This document shows, piece after piece, positions 12,113-22,009 of a stretch of 61,123 nt of DNA. Each line of letters starts with the position of its first letter. Positions within the stretch are counted from its first letter, which is position 1. The stretch lies in the NCBI GenBank assembly GCA_945892775.1, contig CAMDDP010000012.1, forward strand, positions 1 through 61,123. The letters are read 5' to 3'. Source of the DNA: Chitinophaga pinensis. Lineage in GTDB: Bacteria; Bacteroidota; Bacteroidia; Chitinophagales; UBA10324. A program made the translations under genes and the position numbers. Under the pieces are notes generated by a model. The model ran no database searches. It was given only the letters and a program-made list of their open reading frames with translations, and had not been told where the DNA came from.

Positions 12113-12457
12113 ATGTCCAATAAAAATAAATGGCGGAAATTGTTTATGGATATCCAGAGTGGAAATGTTCCTTGGTACATCAAGAATAAATTTATACTTG
12201 CCATCACATTTTTTCTAATCTGGCTTACCTTTTTTGATAGAAATAATTTTATTGACCAATACAAAATACATGTTCAATTAAATGATTTGCGTTCAAAAAA
12301 AGAATATTATTCCGAACAAATTAAAATTGTGAATCAGGAAAAAAAAGAACTCTTCACTAATATAGCAAGTAAAGAAAAATTTGCCCGCGAACACTACATG
12401 ATGAAGAAACCTAATGAGGATTTGTTCGTGATTGTACCTCAACAAAAAAAAGATTAA
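12113..12457 (+). CDS. Septum formation initiator, FtsB/DivIC family
   Basis: A small single-pass membrane protein of 114 residues of the divisome. It has a short basic N-terminus, one membrane helix (about 27-42), a coiled-coil segment (about 50-85, with the EQIKIVNQEKKEL heptads) and the family's conserved end KEKFAREHYMMKKPNEDLFVIV. The FAREHY-x-MKKPxED block is diagnostic. FtsB/DivIC joins FtsL and DivIB/FtsQ to activate septal peptidoglycan synthesis. The gene lies about 1.6 kb after eno; the usual eno-ftsB pair is interrupted here by the PagL-like gene. It runs between two minus-strand genes and probably has its own promoter. Confidence 0.88.
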   Translation: MSNKNKWRKLFMDIQSGNVPWYIKNKFILAITFFLIWLTFFDRNNFIDQYKIHVQLNDLRSKKEYYSEQIKIVNQEKKELFTNIASKEKFAREHYMMKKPNEDLFVIVPQQKKD

Positions 12458-12528
12458 CAAATGCCCCTTCGCGCTAATCCTACTATAAGTTCAAGATAAT
12501 TATTCCTCTAAAAATCTGTTGTAAAAAA

Positions 12529-14658
12529 CTAATACCCTCCATTATACTTCCTTACAAACCACTCAACACATAAGAGACCAGCGAGTAAAAAGAAAATCCA
12601 TTTAAGATTGATGAGCGATTCGGTTTTTTGTGTAGTATAAATAACCGGCTTAATACTTTCCTGTATTTGAATTAGTTTAATTAATTCATCTATCTGATTC
12701 GGATAAAAAAGTTTGCCTCCACTTTTGCTACTGAGTAAATTTAGTAGGTGATGGTCGGCGCGTGTTTGTGAATTCTCTAACTGCAACGGGTTCACCATAA
12801 ATTCGCCTTTCTCGGTAAAGCTTTTATTGTTAAAAATTACCGAAGCGTTATAAGAATAATTTCCGGAAGAAAAACTTCCTGCAATCAAAGTATAACCGGT
12901 TCCGTTGCGGTTCATTACATAATTAAATTCTTTTCCTTTTTCGTCGCGCACCACTAGTTTCACATCAGGGAGGTTCACTGGTTCGTAAGTGTCGTTGTAT
13001 AACTCCGCATTAAAAACAACCGTTTCACTTTCGCCAAACATTCGTTCATTTCCACTGCGGCTGCGGTTTTCAGGTGATACTCGAAATTGTTTTTTATCGG
13101 GCTTCACTGATAGATACTGAACTGTGCGAGTTATTATTTCATTGAAAACATCATCAGTTTTGTGTTGTAGAAAATCATAATTGCGCCAGCGCCATATTCC
13201 TTCGCCACTGATAATCCCAATCTTAGAATCGAGTGATTGATAAAAAGAAATGAGCGGATACTTTGTTTCAATATTTCCGATTTTCTGGAAAGCAAGAACT
13301 ACTGTTGAAGGTGCCGGACGATAATCACCAAACGGAATTTTCAATGGCGGAAATACCTGCAACGCTTGCATTGCATTTATTGAAAGATTAAATAAAGTGA
13401 AATCATTTTCAGGAGTAGCAGTCGCTTCGCCCAATGAATTGTTTCCGCCATTAATTTTTAACGCATCCTGCGATGAATTAAAAAGCGAAATGCTTGTTTG
13501 TGCTCCAACGATAAATAGCATTGATTTTTTTTGCGCGATTGCTGCTGCAATAATTCCCTGCGCTGTTTGTACCGCGCTTGGTAACTGATGAAGAATTATT
13601 AAACTGTAATCTTTTACATCGACATTGTTTCCCTGCGCATAAACAATATCACACTCATAATTTTTATTTGATTCAATAGCTTGCTTTAATGCGGCGATAT
13701 CAGGATGTGGTGCATTGGCGAGCAGTAAAACTCTTTCTTTTACTTCAAGTACTTCCACAAAAACATCAGTGCTGTTATTACCAAAAGTGACTTCGTCACT
13801 CAGTTGATTCAAAACAAAACGGTAATGAATAATGCCGGGTCTATCGGCAGCGAAAATGAACTCAGCAGACTTCACAAAATAATCTGATTGAGCATTGAAA
13901 CTTTGTTCCTGCAATAAACGATTAATGTTTTCTTCTACACGAAATACCTGCAACTTAATTACTTCGCCCTTGCAATTCTGTGCCTGCACATCAGCACGCA
14001 CACTGAAATTATTTCCGAGATACGCAACCGAATTGAAATACATTTTTGAAATAAGTAAATCTCTTTTTACAGTGGTGTCACCAAGCGCAATGGTATAAAC
14101 AGGAGCCATTTTCTCTCCGGCAGAATAAACAGGGTTGCTTCCTTCATTATAAACTCCATCGGAAGAAAGAATGATGGCGCCGAGATTTTGATTGGAATAT
14201 AAATTCTGTACTTGCTCAAAAAAATCGGAGAAATTGGTGCTGCCGTCTCTATAATCTGGCTGTGAGCCTTCGCGAACTTTACTGCCAACGAGATAAGTTT
14301 TTACATCGTAATTTTTTGATAGTGCATCGCGCAGTTTATTAAGGTTATTGGTGTAAGCAACGGAATCTTGTTGTTTGAAATGCATGCGTATGCTCGCTGA
14401 ATTATCCTGCGCCAATAAAATAATAGGTTTCTCGATTTCGTGATTGACTAATTTCAATAATGGTGAAAGCAGTAATGCGGCAATGAAAAAAACCACCCCG
14501 GCGCGTACAAATGCAAGTGCATAAATCCACCATTTAGGGTTTTTACCAGATTCAGTAAAGTGTCTTTCGCGATAGTACAACACGAATGCATACAAAAGTC
14601 CCGAGAGTGCACACACCAACAACCAGTAAGAAGAGAATTGAAAAGTTAAACTTGACAC
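12529..14658 (-). CDS. Membrane-anchored VWA-domain protein
   Basis: A 709-residue protein with two N-terminal membrane helices (about 10-28 and 44-66), a von Willebrand A domain (about 75-200) and a C-terminal membrane helix (about 684-701) followed by a short basic tail. The VWA metal site is recognisable as D-x-S-x-S in QDNSASI and the later SSDGVYNEG. The middle part (about 200-670) looks like beta-sandwich and amidotransferase-like folds found in related Bacteroidota proteins near aerotolerance (Bat) operons. I cannot name a precise function; a role as a periplasmic binding or scaffolding protein is inference. The start is GTG at 14658. A TATATTTG box ends 7 bp before it, so the mRNA may be nearly leaderless. 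No MoxR or other Bat genes are nearby. Confidence 0.72.
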   Translation of the reverse strand: MSSLTFQFSSYWLLVCALSGLLYAFVLYYRERHFTESGKNPKWWIYALAFVRAGVVFFIAALLLSPLLKLVNHEIEKPIILLAQDNSASIRMHFKQQDSVAYTNNLNKLRDALSKNYDVKTYLVGSKVREGSQPDYRDGSTNFSDFFEQVQNLYSNQNLGAIILSSDGVYNEGSNPVYSAGEKMAPVYTIALGDTTVKRDLLISKMYFNSVAYLGNNFSVRADVQAQNCKGEVIKLQVFRVEENINRLLQEQSFNAQSDYFVKSAEFIFAADRPGIIHYRFVLNQLSDEVTFGNNSTDVFVEVLEVKERVLLLANAPHPDIAALKQAIESNKNYECDIVYAQGNNVDVKDYSLIILHQLPSAVQTAQGIIAAAIAQKKSMLFIVGAQTSISLFNSSQDALKINGGNNSLGEATATPENDFTLFNLSINAMQALQVFPPLKIPFGDYRPAPSTVVLAFQKIGNIETKYPLISFYQSLDSKIGIISGEGIWRWRNYDFLQHKTDDVFNEIITRTVQYLSVKPDKKQFRVSPENRSRSGNERMFGESETVVFNAELYNDTYEPVNLPDVKLVVRDEKGKEFNYVMNRNGTGYTLIAGSFSSGNYSYNASVIFNNKSFTEKGEFMVNPLQLENSQTRADHHLLNLLSSKSGGKLFYPNQIDELIKLIQIQESIKPVIYTTQKTESLINLKWIFFLLAGLLCVEWFVRKYNGGY

Positions 14659-14665
14659 GAGCGAC

Positions 14666-14673
14666 CAAATATA
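14666..14673 (-). promoter_or_regulatory. -7 box (TATATTTG) before VWA gene
   Basis: On the minus strand TATATTTG ends 7 bp before the GTG start at 14658. No good -33 TTG was found at the usual distance. Confidence 0.4.
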
Positions 14674-14709
14674 TTATGGTAAGTGATTAGAAATGACACC
14701 AGATTTTTT

Positions 14710-15966
14710 TTATCCTCTTTTCTTAGCAAAGAATCGACATACGAGAATACTTATATCATCACTGAACATTTTTTTTCCTTTGAATGAAACTAAGTAATCT
14801 GTCAATTCATTCAACAGATGCTTGGGTTCATCCTGCTCATGTGCTTTTACAAACTCAACTAATCTCTCCACTCCTAATTCTTCCTGCCGTTTGTTTTCCA
14901 GTTCGGTTAATCCATCAGTGTAAGTAACGAGTAATGAGTCTTCGGTGAGTGAAATTTTTCCTGAATTCACTAAAGGTAATTTATCAAACATGCCCAGAAT
15001 GGTACACCCTTCTCCAAGCAATTGAATATTTCCATTTGAACAAAGAACGGGCGGCGGATGACCAGCATTGACGTATTGCAAAGTATGTGTAATGAAATTA
15101 TACTTCGCCATAAACATCGTGATAAATTTTTCACCGCGCGTTATTTCGCTCACTTTTGTATTGAGTTCCTGCACCATATCAATAAGCGAACCTTGTTGAT
15201 GTTTAACTAAACTGCGCAACCCCGACTGAAAACTTGCCATCAGTAAAGCGGCAGCCATTCCCTTTCCTGAAATATCGCCAATGCAGAAAAATAATTCGTC
15301 TTCATTCAACTCAAACGCATCATAGTAATCGCCACCAACATCAAAGTGAGGCATGTAGATACCCGCCATTTCCATTCTATCATCAGATGGAAGCTTTTCA
15401 GGAATCAAAGTGGTTTGCATTTTTCCAGCCAACTCCATCTCTTTTTTTACTTCCTGTTGCTTCAGTTGATCTTTAAATAACTTTTTGTTTTCGATAGCAA
15501 CTGAAATAATACTCGATATGGTTTGAATGAAATTGAGTCGCTCTTCCAAAGAAAATTCTTTCATCTGATCAGTACCACCAATCAATGTAAAGGCAAGAGG
15601 CTGGTTTTTATGATAAACAGGAATGATAATATCAAACAGCGGAGAGAAGGAATGCTTTTCTTTATTAAGATGCGTGAGATGGGTAAATGAGAGCAACTCT
15701 TTTTGATGATTGGTCTTTACAAATGCATCATCCACACCAACTCCTCGTTGACAGCGCCAGTTATCATCTTCTAAAAAGAAAGCAACACGCTCAGCACCCA
15801 TTTCATAAATAAGAATATCAGTATATATTTTTATTAATCCGTTGATTCCAAGATTATCATTAATAGCCTGTGTTACCTGCAATAACGAGTTCATCTCCGT
15901 TTGTTTCAAACGGAGTTCTTCGTATAGTTTTTTATTGTCGTAAAGTTTTATATCCTTAGGTTTCAT
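14710..15966 (-). CDS. GAF plus SpoIIE/PP2C-type serine phosphatase (RsbU-like)
   Basis: A cytoplasmic regulator. Residues about 25-165 form a GAF-like sensor domain (ILIYEMGAERVAFFLED), then a short coiled linker, then a SpoIIE/PP2C phosphatase domain with GGDYYDAFELNEDELFFCIG, GDISGKGMAAALLMA and the late SDDIS motif. Metal-binding Asp residues are intact, so it should be active. Members dephosphorylate anti-anti-sigma (STAS) proteins in partner-switch pathways, but no STAS or RsbW-like gene is visible within 15 kb. I chose the ATG at 15966 over an upstream TTG at 15981 because it is a stronger codon and loses only five residues. It is 51 bp from the downstream VWA gene on the same strand and may be co-transcribed with it. 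Confidence 0.82.
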   Translation of the reverse strand: MKPKDIKLYDNKKLYEELRLKQTEMNSLLQVTQAINDNLGINGLIKIYTDILIYEMGAERVAFFLEDDNWRCQRGVGVDDAFVKTNHQKELLSFTHLTHLNKEKHSFSPLFDIIIPVYHKNQPLAFTLIGGTDQMKEFSLEERLNFIQTISSIISVAIENKKLFKDQLKQQEVKKEMELAGKMQTTLIPEKLPSDDRMEMAGIYMPHFDVGGDYYDAFELNEDELFFCIGDISGKGMAAALLMASFQSGLRSLVKHQQGSLIDMVQELNTKVSEITRGEKFITMFMAKYNFITHTLQYVNAGHPPPVLCSNGNIQLLGEGCTILGMFDKLPLVNSGKISLTEDSLLVTYTDGLTELENKRQEELGVERLVEFVKAHEQDEPKHLLNELTDYLVSFKGKKMFSDDISILVCRFFAKKRG

Positions 15967-16090
15967 TTTATGGCCATGCAAAAATAATAGCGATACCCAA
16001 ATTTCAATCTTATGATACCATTAAAATTAGCAATAAACTATTCGAAAATGGTCGGCTATTAAAATAGGTTGATCAATATTTTTTTTAAGC

Positions 16091-16963
16091 TTATAAAATA
16101 TTCAGCAATTGCTCTTTTATCTTTTCAAGCTCATCCTTCATCACCACCACTAATTTCTGAATGCCCGCATGATTGGCTTTTGAGCCAAGGGTGTTTATTT
16201 CCCGGCCCATTTCCTGACCAATGAAATTTAATTTGCGACCATTTGTTTCTTTTGACTGAATGGTTTTAAAAAAGAAATCGCAATGACTGCGCAAACGAAC
16301 TTTCTCTTCACTAAAATCCATTCGTTCTAAGTAATAAATCAACTCTTGCTCGAATCGATTTTTGTCGTAACCATCCTTTCCCAGCAAATCTTCCAACTGC
16401 TGTCTCAATCTTGCTTTCTGCAATGTCATACGCTCTGACTCCAGAGTTTCAATCTCAGCGAGCGTATTTAAAATATTATTGGTGTTCGATTCTAATTCTT
16501 TTGAAAGTGTGGCTCCTTCTTCTTTTCTGAAAGTGTCAATGGATTCTATTCCTTTCACCACTGCTTCATTCAATTGCTTCCATTCGTCTTCGCCGATTTC
16601 ATCTTTTGATGCTGAAATAACATCGGGCATTTTCATTACCAGATTCATTAATCGTTCTGTTGGTTGATTTAATGATTCTGCTAATTTTTTAAAGTCTTTG
16701 AAATAGGAAGTTGCCAGTTCATGATTGATGGTGTTGATTTTACTCTCCCCCTTGTATTCAATATTCACATTCAAATCAATTTTGCCGCGCTCTAATTTTT
16801 CAGAAGCTAGATTTCGTATCACTAATTCTTTCTCGCGAAACATTTGTGGCATCCGCACACTCAGATCAAAAAATTTACTGTTGATGCTCCGCACTTCCAC
16901 TTTCACAATCATTTTGTCACTTGTACTTTCTCCCCTACCATAACCAGTCATTGACTTAATCAT
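16091..16963 (-). CDS. YicC family protein (endoribonuclease)
   Basis: A 290-residue cytoplasmic protein that starts with the family hallmark MIKSMTGYGRGE and ends with the conserved block QEMGREINTLGSKANHAGIQ followed by a Lys/Glu-rich helix. YicC proteins have been reported as endoribonucleases that help degrade some small RNAs; that comes from the family, not from this sequence. In many bacteria gmk follows yicC, but here the downstream neighbour in the same direction is the phosphatase gene 124 bp away. A TATCTTCG element, a one-base variant of the Bacteroidota -7 box, lies 16 bp before the ATG. Length and ends are normal. Confidence 0.9.
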   Translation of the reverse strand: MIKSMTGYGRGESTSDKMIVKVEVRSINSKFFDLSVRMPQMFREKELVIRNLASEKLERGKIDLNVNIEYKGESKINTINHELATSYFKDFKKLAESLNQPTERLMNLVMKMPDVISASKDEIGEDEWKQLNEAVVKGIESIDTFRKEEGATLSKELESNTNNILNTLAEIETLESERMTLQKARLRQQLEDLLGKDGYDKNRFEQELIYYLERMDFSEEKVRLRSHCDFFFKTIQSKETNGRKLNFIGQEMGREINTLGSKANHAGIQKLVVVMKDELEKIKEQLLNIL

Positions 16964-16979
16964 ATTTGTTTCTTTTGGG

Positions 16980-16987
16980 CGAAGATA
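16980..16987 (-). promoter_or_regulatory. Variant -7 box (TATCTTCG) before yicC
   Basis: Minus-strand TATCTTCG (TTCG instead of TTTG) lies 16 bp before the yicC ATG. The same TTCG variant occurs before two other genes in this window. Confidence 0.35.
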
Positions 16988-17038
16988 ACTTTTTGAACGA
17001 AGTGTGAATACCGATGAATAAGTTGAATAGTAATTCGG

Positions 17039-17068
17039 TTGGTTATTTCATTTACACTTTTACATTTG
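17039..17068 (+). promoter_or_regulatory. Full Bacteroidota promoter, TTG-N19-TACATTTG
   Basis: TTG at 17039-17041 and TACATTTG at 17061-17068 are separated by 19 bp, the ideal spacing for the -33 and -7 elements of the Bacteroidota housekeeping sigma factor. The ATG of the beta-barrel gene follows 19 bp after the box. This is the best promoter in the window. Confidence 0.75.
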
Positions 17069-17087
17069 ACGGAAACAATAAACCCCC

Positions 17088-17768
17088 ATGAATAAAAAAA
17101 TCCTAACAATTGTTCTGCTTCTTGCTGTTTCAATTTCATCGCGCGCACAGTTAAATTTTGTAGCCGGTGTTGGTACAAATTTGTACATGAGTAAGTATAT
17201 TTTAGATGATAACCTTTCAGACATTGACCTGAATGATTATCACAGCCTCGCTTTTAATCACGACCTTCATCTGAATGTTGGAATTGATTTAAGTAATCGT
17301 TTACGTTTTGTTGCAGGCTTGGCAAGTTCAACAAAAATTGATAAGGCTGATTTCTCCTATTTATATCCAAATGTTGATGGTAATTTTTCGTATGTAATAA
17401 AGAATAAGTACCTCACTATTCCACTTAGTCTTACTGTTAACCTCGTTGGTAAAGAAGCAAAAAGCCGCTTGCCTATTGGTTTTACTGCAGATATTAATAT
17501 GTTCAACAAGCAACAAATAACAGGGGCAACTTTCGATACTGCTTACACCAAAGCTGAATTGGGTACTGCAATAAATGCAACATCATTGACTGCGGGATTT
17601 ACTATTGGCTATGGATATAAATTCACTGATAACCTTGGAATAGACGCACTGCTATTTGCAAAATATGATTTAAATAGTTTCGATAATAGTTATACTCTGT
17701 ATAACAATTATGCGTTCGCTGGAATAAATCTTACTCTTTATTATGTATTCGGAAAAATGAACCAATAA
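17088..17768 (+). CDS. Outer membrane beta-barrel protein (PorT/OMP_b-brl-like)
   Basis: A 226-residue exported protein with a clear signal peptide (MNKKILTIVLLLAVSI..., cleavage after SRA) and alternating hydrophobic strands that end in a Phe-containing C-terminus (LTLYYVFGKM). It fits the broad family of small eight- to ten-stranded barrels common in Bacteroidota. It could be related to PorT, which supports T9SS function, but I see no diagnostic motif, so no symbol is given. It has a textbook promoter and its own terminator, so it is a single-gene transcript. Divergent from yicC across 124 bp. Confidence 0.75.
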   Translation: MNKKILTIVLLLAVSISSRAQLNFVAGVGTNLYMSKYILDDNLSDIDLNDYHSLAFNHDLHLNVGIDLSNRLRFVAGLASSTKIDKADFSYLYPNVDGNFSYVIKNKYLTIPLSLTVNLVGKEAKSRLPIGFTADINMFNKQQITGATFDTAYTKAELGTAINATSLTAGFTIGYGYKFTDNLGIDALLFAKYDLNSFDNSYTLYNNYAFAGINLTLYYVFGKMNQ

Positions 17769-17787
17769 TTACTAAAAACGACTTATA

Positions 17788-17823
17788 AAAGCCCTGATAA
17801 AAAATTCTTATCAAGGCTTTTTT
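17788..17823 (+). terminator. Rho-independent terminator after small barrel gene
   Basis: AAAGCC-C-TGATAA and TTATCA-A-GGCTTT form a 12-bp stem with one central mismatch and a 7-nt loop, then a run of six T including the end of the stem. It lies 20 bp after the stop at 17768. Confidence 0.8.
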
Positions 17824-17882
17824 GTCTCCTTAACTGCCCCTTCTTGAATATATCCCATTCATTATCAGCCATAATTTCCCAA

Positions 17883-17902
17883 TATGGTGCAAAGGCACCA
17901 TA
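17883..17902. repeat. 8-bp hairpin/palindrome upstream of secA
   Basis: TATGGTGC-AAAG-GCACCATA is a perfect 8-bp inverted repeat with a 4-nt spacer. It lies 62 bp before the presumed secA -7 box, with no T tract after it, so it is not a terminator. It could be an operator. Confidence 0.4.
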
Positions 17903-17964
17903 CTTGACTAACCAACACTTTTCCACTATATTCCATTCTACAACCAATAACAAACGCAGTTAAT

Positions 17965-17972
17965 TACATTTG
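17965..17972 (+). promoter_or_regulatory. -7 box (TACATTTG) upstream of secA
   Basis: TACATTTG lies 34 bp before the secA ATG. No TTG occurs at the ideal -33 distance. Confidence 0.5.
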
Positions 17973-18006
17973 TTCTTCTTTTAAAAATTGTTAAGCACTA
18001 TAATGC

Positions 18007-21000
18007 ATGCTAGGGTTTCTCTCTAAAATATTCGGTTCTAAGTCAGATAAAGACATCAAGGAATTACAACCTCTCGTTACGCAGGTTAATGAATTCTTTA
18101 ATCAATATGCCACAATCAGCCATGATGAACTTCGTAATAAGACCAATGAATTTCGCACCCGCATCACTGAATATGTAAAAGACCTAGATGATGAAATTAA
18201 TTCGATAAAAGAAGAAGCAGAGAAAGACGAAACACCTTTTGATAAAAAAGATGATCTCTATAACGAAATTGATAAGCTTGAAAAAGAGCGAGACAAAAAA
18301 TTAGAAGAAGTGCTGATACAAATCTTGCCTGAAGCATTTGGGGTAATAAAAGAAACCGCTCGTCGGTTTTCACAAAACGAAACACTCACAGTCAAAGCCA
18401 CCGACTTGGATCGCGACTTTGCAACCCGAAAAGATTTTGTAACCATTAACGGTGATAAAGCAATTTATAAAAATGAATGGACCGTTGCCGGCATTCCTAC
18501 CAAGTGGAACATGGTGCACTATGATGTTCAGCTGATAGGTGGTATGGTTTTACATCAAGGGAAAATTTCAGAGATGGGAACAGGAGAAGGAAAAACATTG
18601 GTATCAACTCTTCCCGCTTACCTTAATTCATTGCCTGCTCTGGGCGTACATCTTGTTACAGTAAATGATTACCTCGCCCGTCGTGACTGCGAATGGAATG
18701 GTCCGCTATTTAACTTTCTTGGCATCACTACCGATTGCATAGATTATCATCAGCCCCATTCACCCGAACGGATAAAGGCTTACCTCGCTGACATTACCTA
18801 TGGAACTAATAACGAGTTTGGCTTTGATTATCTACGCGATAACATGAGTCGTTCACGCGAAGAGCTAGTGCAACGCAAACTACATTATGCAATGGTGGAT
18901 GAAGTAGATAGTGTTTTGATCGATGATGCACGAACCCCACTCATCATTTCAGGGCCTGTTCCAAAAGGTGAAGACCAAGAATTTCACAACTTAAAACCTC
19001 GTATCACTAAAATTTATGAAGCACAAAAAAAAGTAGTGAATGGGTTTTTAAATGAAGCAAAAAAAAGCATTGAAATAAAAAAAGATGGCCCTAAAGAGGG
19101 TGAAGGAGGGTTGGCACTCTTGCGCGCGTCCCGTGGATTGCCAAAAAATAATTCAATCATAAAATATTTAAGTGAAGAAGGCAATCGTGCAATTATGCTG
19201 AAGACTGAAAAATATTACATGCAGGATCAGTCGCGTGAAATGCCAAAAGTAGATGCCGAACTATATTTCCACATTGATGAGAAAAACAATAGTGTTGAAC
19301 TAACTGATAAAGGGATTGAACTCATTACGGCTGACGGGGAAGACAAAAACTTTTTCCTAATGCCCGATGTGGGCGCAGAAATTGCTGACATTGAAAAATC
19401 TGATCTAAATGCTGAAGAAAAATTATCAAAGAAAGATTTATTGTTACAAGATTTCAGCATCAAAAGTGAGCGATTGCATTCAGTGCAACAATTATTAAAA
19501 GCTTATGCTTTGTTTGAAAAAGATGTGGAATATGTGGTGATGGATGGCAAAGTAAAAATTGTTGATGAACAAACAGGCCGTATTCTCGAAGGAAGAAGAT
19601 ACAGTGATGGACTTCATCAAGCAATTGAAGCAAAAGAAAATGTAAAAGTTGAAGCAGCCACACAAACTTTTGCTACAGTCACTTTACAGAATTATTTCCG
19701 AATGTATCACAAGCTGGCTGGTATGACTGGAACTGCTGAAACTGAGGCGGGTGAATTCTGGAGTATTTACAAATTAGATGTGGTAGTCATTCCAACCAAT
19801 CGCGCGATTGTACGAAAGGATATGGAAGATTTTGTTTTCAAAACTAAGCGTGAGAAATACAAAGCAGTTATTGAAGAAATAGAAAAATTAAGCAACGAAG
19901 GCAGACCTGTATTAGTAGGAACCACCTCAGTGGAGGTAAGTGAATTGCTTGCCCGTATGTTGAAGCTAAAAAATATAAAACACAATGTTTTAAATGCTAA
20001 ACAACATCAACGCGAAGCAGAGATTGTTGCTGGAGCGGGTTTAAAAAGTGCTGTAACTATTGCAACTAATATGGCTGGTCGCGGAACAGATATTAAACTT
20101 GGCCCAGGTGTAAAAGAAGTTGGAGGGTTAGCCATAATTGGAACTGAACGACACGAAGCACGAAGAGTAGATCGTCAATTGCGTGGTCGTGCAGGTCGAC
20201 AAGGAGATCCTGGTTCTACACAGTTTTATTGTTCACTTGAAGATGACTTGATGCGCATTTTCGGTTCTGATAGAATTGCCGGATTAATGGATAGAATGGG
20301 GTACAAAGAAGGCGAGGTGATTCAGCACAGCATGATCACAAAATCCATAGAGCGCGCACAGAAAAAAGTTGAAGAAAATAATTTCGGCACCAGAAAAAGA
20401 TTGTTGGAATATGATGATGTGATGAACGCACAGCGTGAAGTTATTTACAAGCGCCGCCGACATGCTTTATTCGGTGAACGATTGCAATTTGACCTCAACA
20501 ATATGTTGTATGATTTATGCGAAGAATTAATTGCATTGCATCAGGATAATAAAGATTTTCAAAATTTTAAACTCGATTGCATTCGTATACTTTCCAGCGA
20601 TACACAAATTAATGAAAAGGAATTCGAAAGTGTTAAGTCCAATATTTTAGCTGAAAAATTATACACTGAAGCCACTGAATATTATCAACGCAAATCAAAT
20701 CATTTGGTTCAATCGGTTTATCCTAACATTAAAAATTTATACGAAAACCGTGGCTCCACAATTGAGAATGTAGTGATACCAATTACCGATGGAATTAAAG
20801 CAATGCAGGTAATCTTTAATCTAAAAAAAGCAATTGAAGGAAGAGGAAAAGAATTAATTCATGCAATAGAAAAAGGTGCAACCTTATTAATAATTGATGA
20901 AGCATGGAAAGAACATCTTCGACAAATGGATGAACTAAAACAATCAGTTCAGTCAGCAGTATATGAACAAAAAGATCCATTACTAATATATAAACTCGAG

Positions 21001-21348
21001 GCCTTTGATTTATTTAAGACAATGGTTTCAGAAGTAAATCGCGATTTGTTATCCTTTCTTTTTAAAGGAAATTTACCGCAACAGCAAGAAACAACAATGA
21101 ATCAAGCACAGGCTCCACCGAAAACCGATTATAGCAGAATGAAAACGGGACGCGACGACACAAGCGCTATAACTAATCCAAATGCAAATCAGGGTCGACA
21201 CTTGCAAAGTGGAGAAAATAGAAACAATCAACAAGAACAAGTAAAGCAAGAACCCATTCGCGTTGGGCAAAAAGTTGGTAGAAATGATTCGTGCCCATGT
21301 GGTAGCGGGAAAAAATATAAATCGTGTCATGGAAAAGATGCGGCCTGA
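18007..21348 (+). CDS. secA: Protein translocase ATPase SecA
   Basis: The motor that pushes unfolded preproteins through SecYEG. The 1113-residue protein has the Walker A loop in [14 protein letters not shown] (about 188-201), Walker B in [16 protein letters not shown], the helicase motif [14 protein letters not shown] and [13 protein letters not shown]. It ends with the Cys zinc motif [14 protein letters not shown], which binds SecB or phospholipid in other bacteria. It is longer than E. coli SecA (901); Bacteroidota SecA proteins usually carry extra segments, here an acidic coiled segment at about 60-105 and an insert between about 330 and 460. The ATG at 18007 gives the usual [16 protein letters not shown] start. 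It heads an overlapping unit with deoC and the SPOR-like gene. All T9SS cargoes in this window would first depend on it. Confidence 0.97.
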   Translation: MLGFLSKIFGSKSDKDIKELQPLVTQVNEFFNQYATISHDELRNKTNEFRTRITEYVKDLDDEINSIKEEAEKDETPFDKKDDLYNEIDKLEKERDKKLEEVLIQILPEAFGVIKETARRFSQNETLTVKATDLDRDFATRKDFVTINGDKAIYKNEWTVAGIPTKWNMVHYDVQLIGGMVLHQGKISEMGTGEGKTLVSTLPAYLNSLPALGVHLVTVNDYLARRDCEWNGPLFNFLGITTDCIDYHQPHSPERIKAYLADITYGTNNEFGFDYLRDNMSRSREELVQRKLHYAMVDEVDSVLIDDARTPLIISGPVPKGEDQEFHNLKPRITKIYEAQKKVVNGFLNEAKKSIEIKKDGPKEGEGGLALLRASRGLPKNNSIIKYLSEEGNRAIMLKTEKYYMQDQSREMPKVDAELYFHIDEKNNSVELTDKGIELITADGEDKNFFLMPDVGAEIADIEKSDLNAEEKLSKKDLLLQDFSIKSERLHSVQQLLKAYALFEKDVEYVVMDGKVKIVDEQTGRILEGRRYSDGLHQAIEAKENVKVEAATQTFATVTLQNYFRMYHKLAGMTGTAETEAGEFWSIYKLDVVVIPTNRAIVRKDMEDFVFKTKREKYKAVIEEIEKLSNEGRPVLVGTTSVEVSELLARMLKLKNIKHNVLNAKQHQREAEIVAGAGLKSAVTIATNMAGRGTDIKLGPGVKEVGGLAIIGTERHEARRVDRQLRGRAGRQGDPGSTQFYCSLEDDLMRIFGSDRIAGLMDRMGYKEGEVIQHSMITKSIERAQKKVEENNFGTRKRLLEYDDVMNAQREVIYKRRRHALFGERLQFDLNNMLYDLCEELIALHQDNKDFQNFKLDCIRILSSDTQINEKEFESVKSNILAEKLYTEATEYYQRKSNHLVQSVYPNIKNLYENRGSTIENVVIPITDGIKAMQVIFNLKKAIEGRGKELIHAIEKGATLLIIDEAWKEHLRQMDELKQSVQSAVYEQKDPLLIYKLEAFDLFKTMVSEVNRDLLSFLFKGNLPQQQETTMNQAQAPPKTDYSRMKTGRDDTSAITNPNANQGRHLQSGENRNNQQEQVKQEPIRVGQKVGRNDSCPCGSGKKYKSCHGKDAA

Positions 21349-22009
21349 GATAATTACTTTCATAGATATAGCTTCGAAAATTGATCACACCAATCTAAAG
21401 CCTGAGACAACCATAATTGAGATTCAACAATTGTGCAAAGAAGCAATAGAAAATGGATTCGCTGCAGTGTGTGTGCCTCCCATGTATGTGAATGAAGCAA
21501 AACAGTTATTAGAAAAATCAAAAGTGAAAGTAGCAACCGTTATTGGGTTTCCACTTGGGTACTCCAATACATTAATTAAAGTATCTGAAGCAAAAAAAGC
21601 CATTGACGATGGGGCCACTGAAATAGACATGGTGATGAATATTGCAGCTTTGAAAAACAAACATTACAAACAGGTGTTGGATGATATTCAAAGTGTAACC
21701 ATGATGGCACATTTTCATAAAACCATTGTGAAAGTGATTTTGGAATGTTGCTTACTAACAAATGAAGAAATTGTTCGGGCGTGCGAATTGTGTAAAGAAG
21801 CCGGAGTTGACTTTGTAAAAACATCAACGGGATTTTCTAAAGCAGGAGCAACCATTGAGGCAGTAAAATTGATTCGCGAATCACTTCCCCAAAAAATTAA
21901 AGTGAAAGCTTCTGGTGGAATACGAACAAAAGAATTTGCTTTGCAACTGATTGAAGCAGGTGCTGATCGATTAGGAACTTCATCAGGAATTTTAATAATT
22001 AAAGAATGA
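21338..22009 (+). CDS. deoC: Deoxyribose-phosphate aldolase
   Basis: Splits 2-deoxyribose-5-phosphate to glyceraldehyde-3-phosphate and acetaldehyde in deoxynucleoside catabolism. The Schiff-base lysine is Lys161 in DFVKTSTGF, with Lys190 in VKASGGIRT and Asp97 in EIDMVM as the other catalytic residues. I chose the ATG at 21338 ([20 protein letters not shown]), which gives a normal 223-residue enzyme; the frame is open further up to an ATG at 21263 but that would overlap secA by 86 bp and add residues with no family match. With this start it still overlaps the secA stop by 11 bp, and its own stop overlaps the next gene by 4 bp. No other nucleoside catabolism genes are near. Confidence 0.93.
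   Translation: MRPEIITFIDIASKIDHTNLKPETTIIEIQQLCKEAIENGFAAVCVPPMYVNEAKQLLEKSKVKVATVIGFPLGYSNTLIKVSEAKKAIDDGATEIDMVMNIAALKNKHYKQVLDDIQSVTMMAHFHKTIVKVILECCLLTNEEIVRACELCKEAGVDFVKTSTGFSKAGATIEAVKLIRESLPQKIKVKASGGIRTKEFALQLIEAGADRLGTSSGILIIKE

Noticed and set aside
21263-21337. Longer start of deoC at 21263
   Set aside because: It lies in the zinc-motif coding region of secA and adds 25 residues not found in DeoC proteins.
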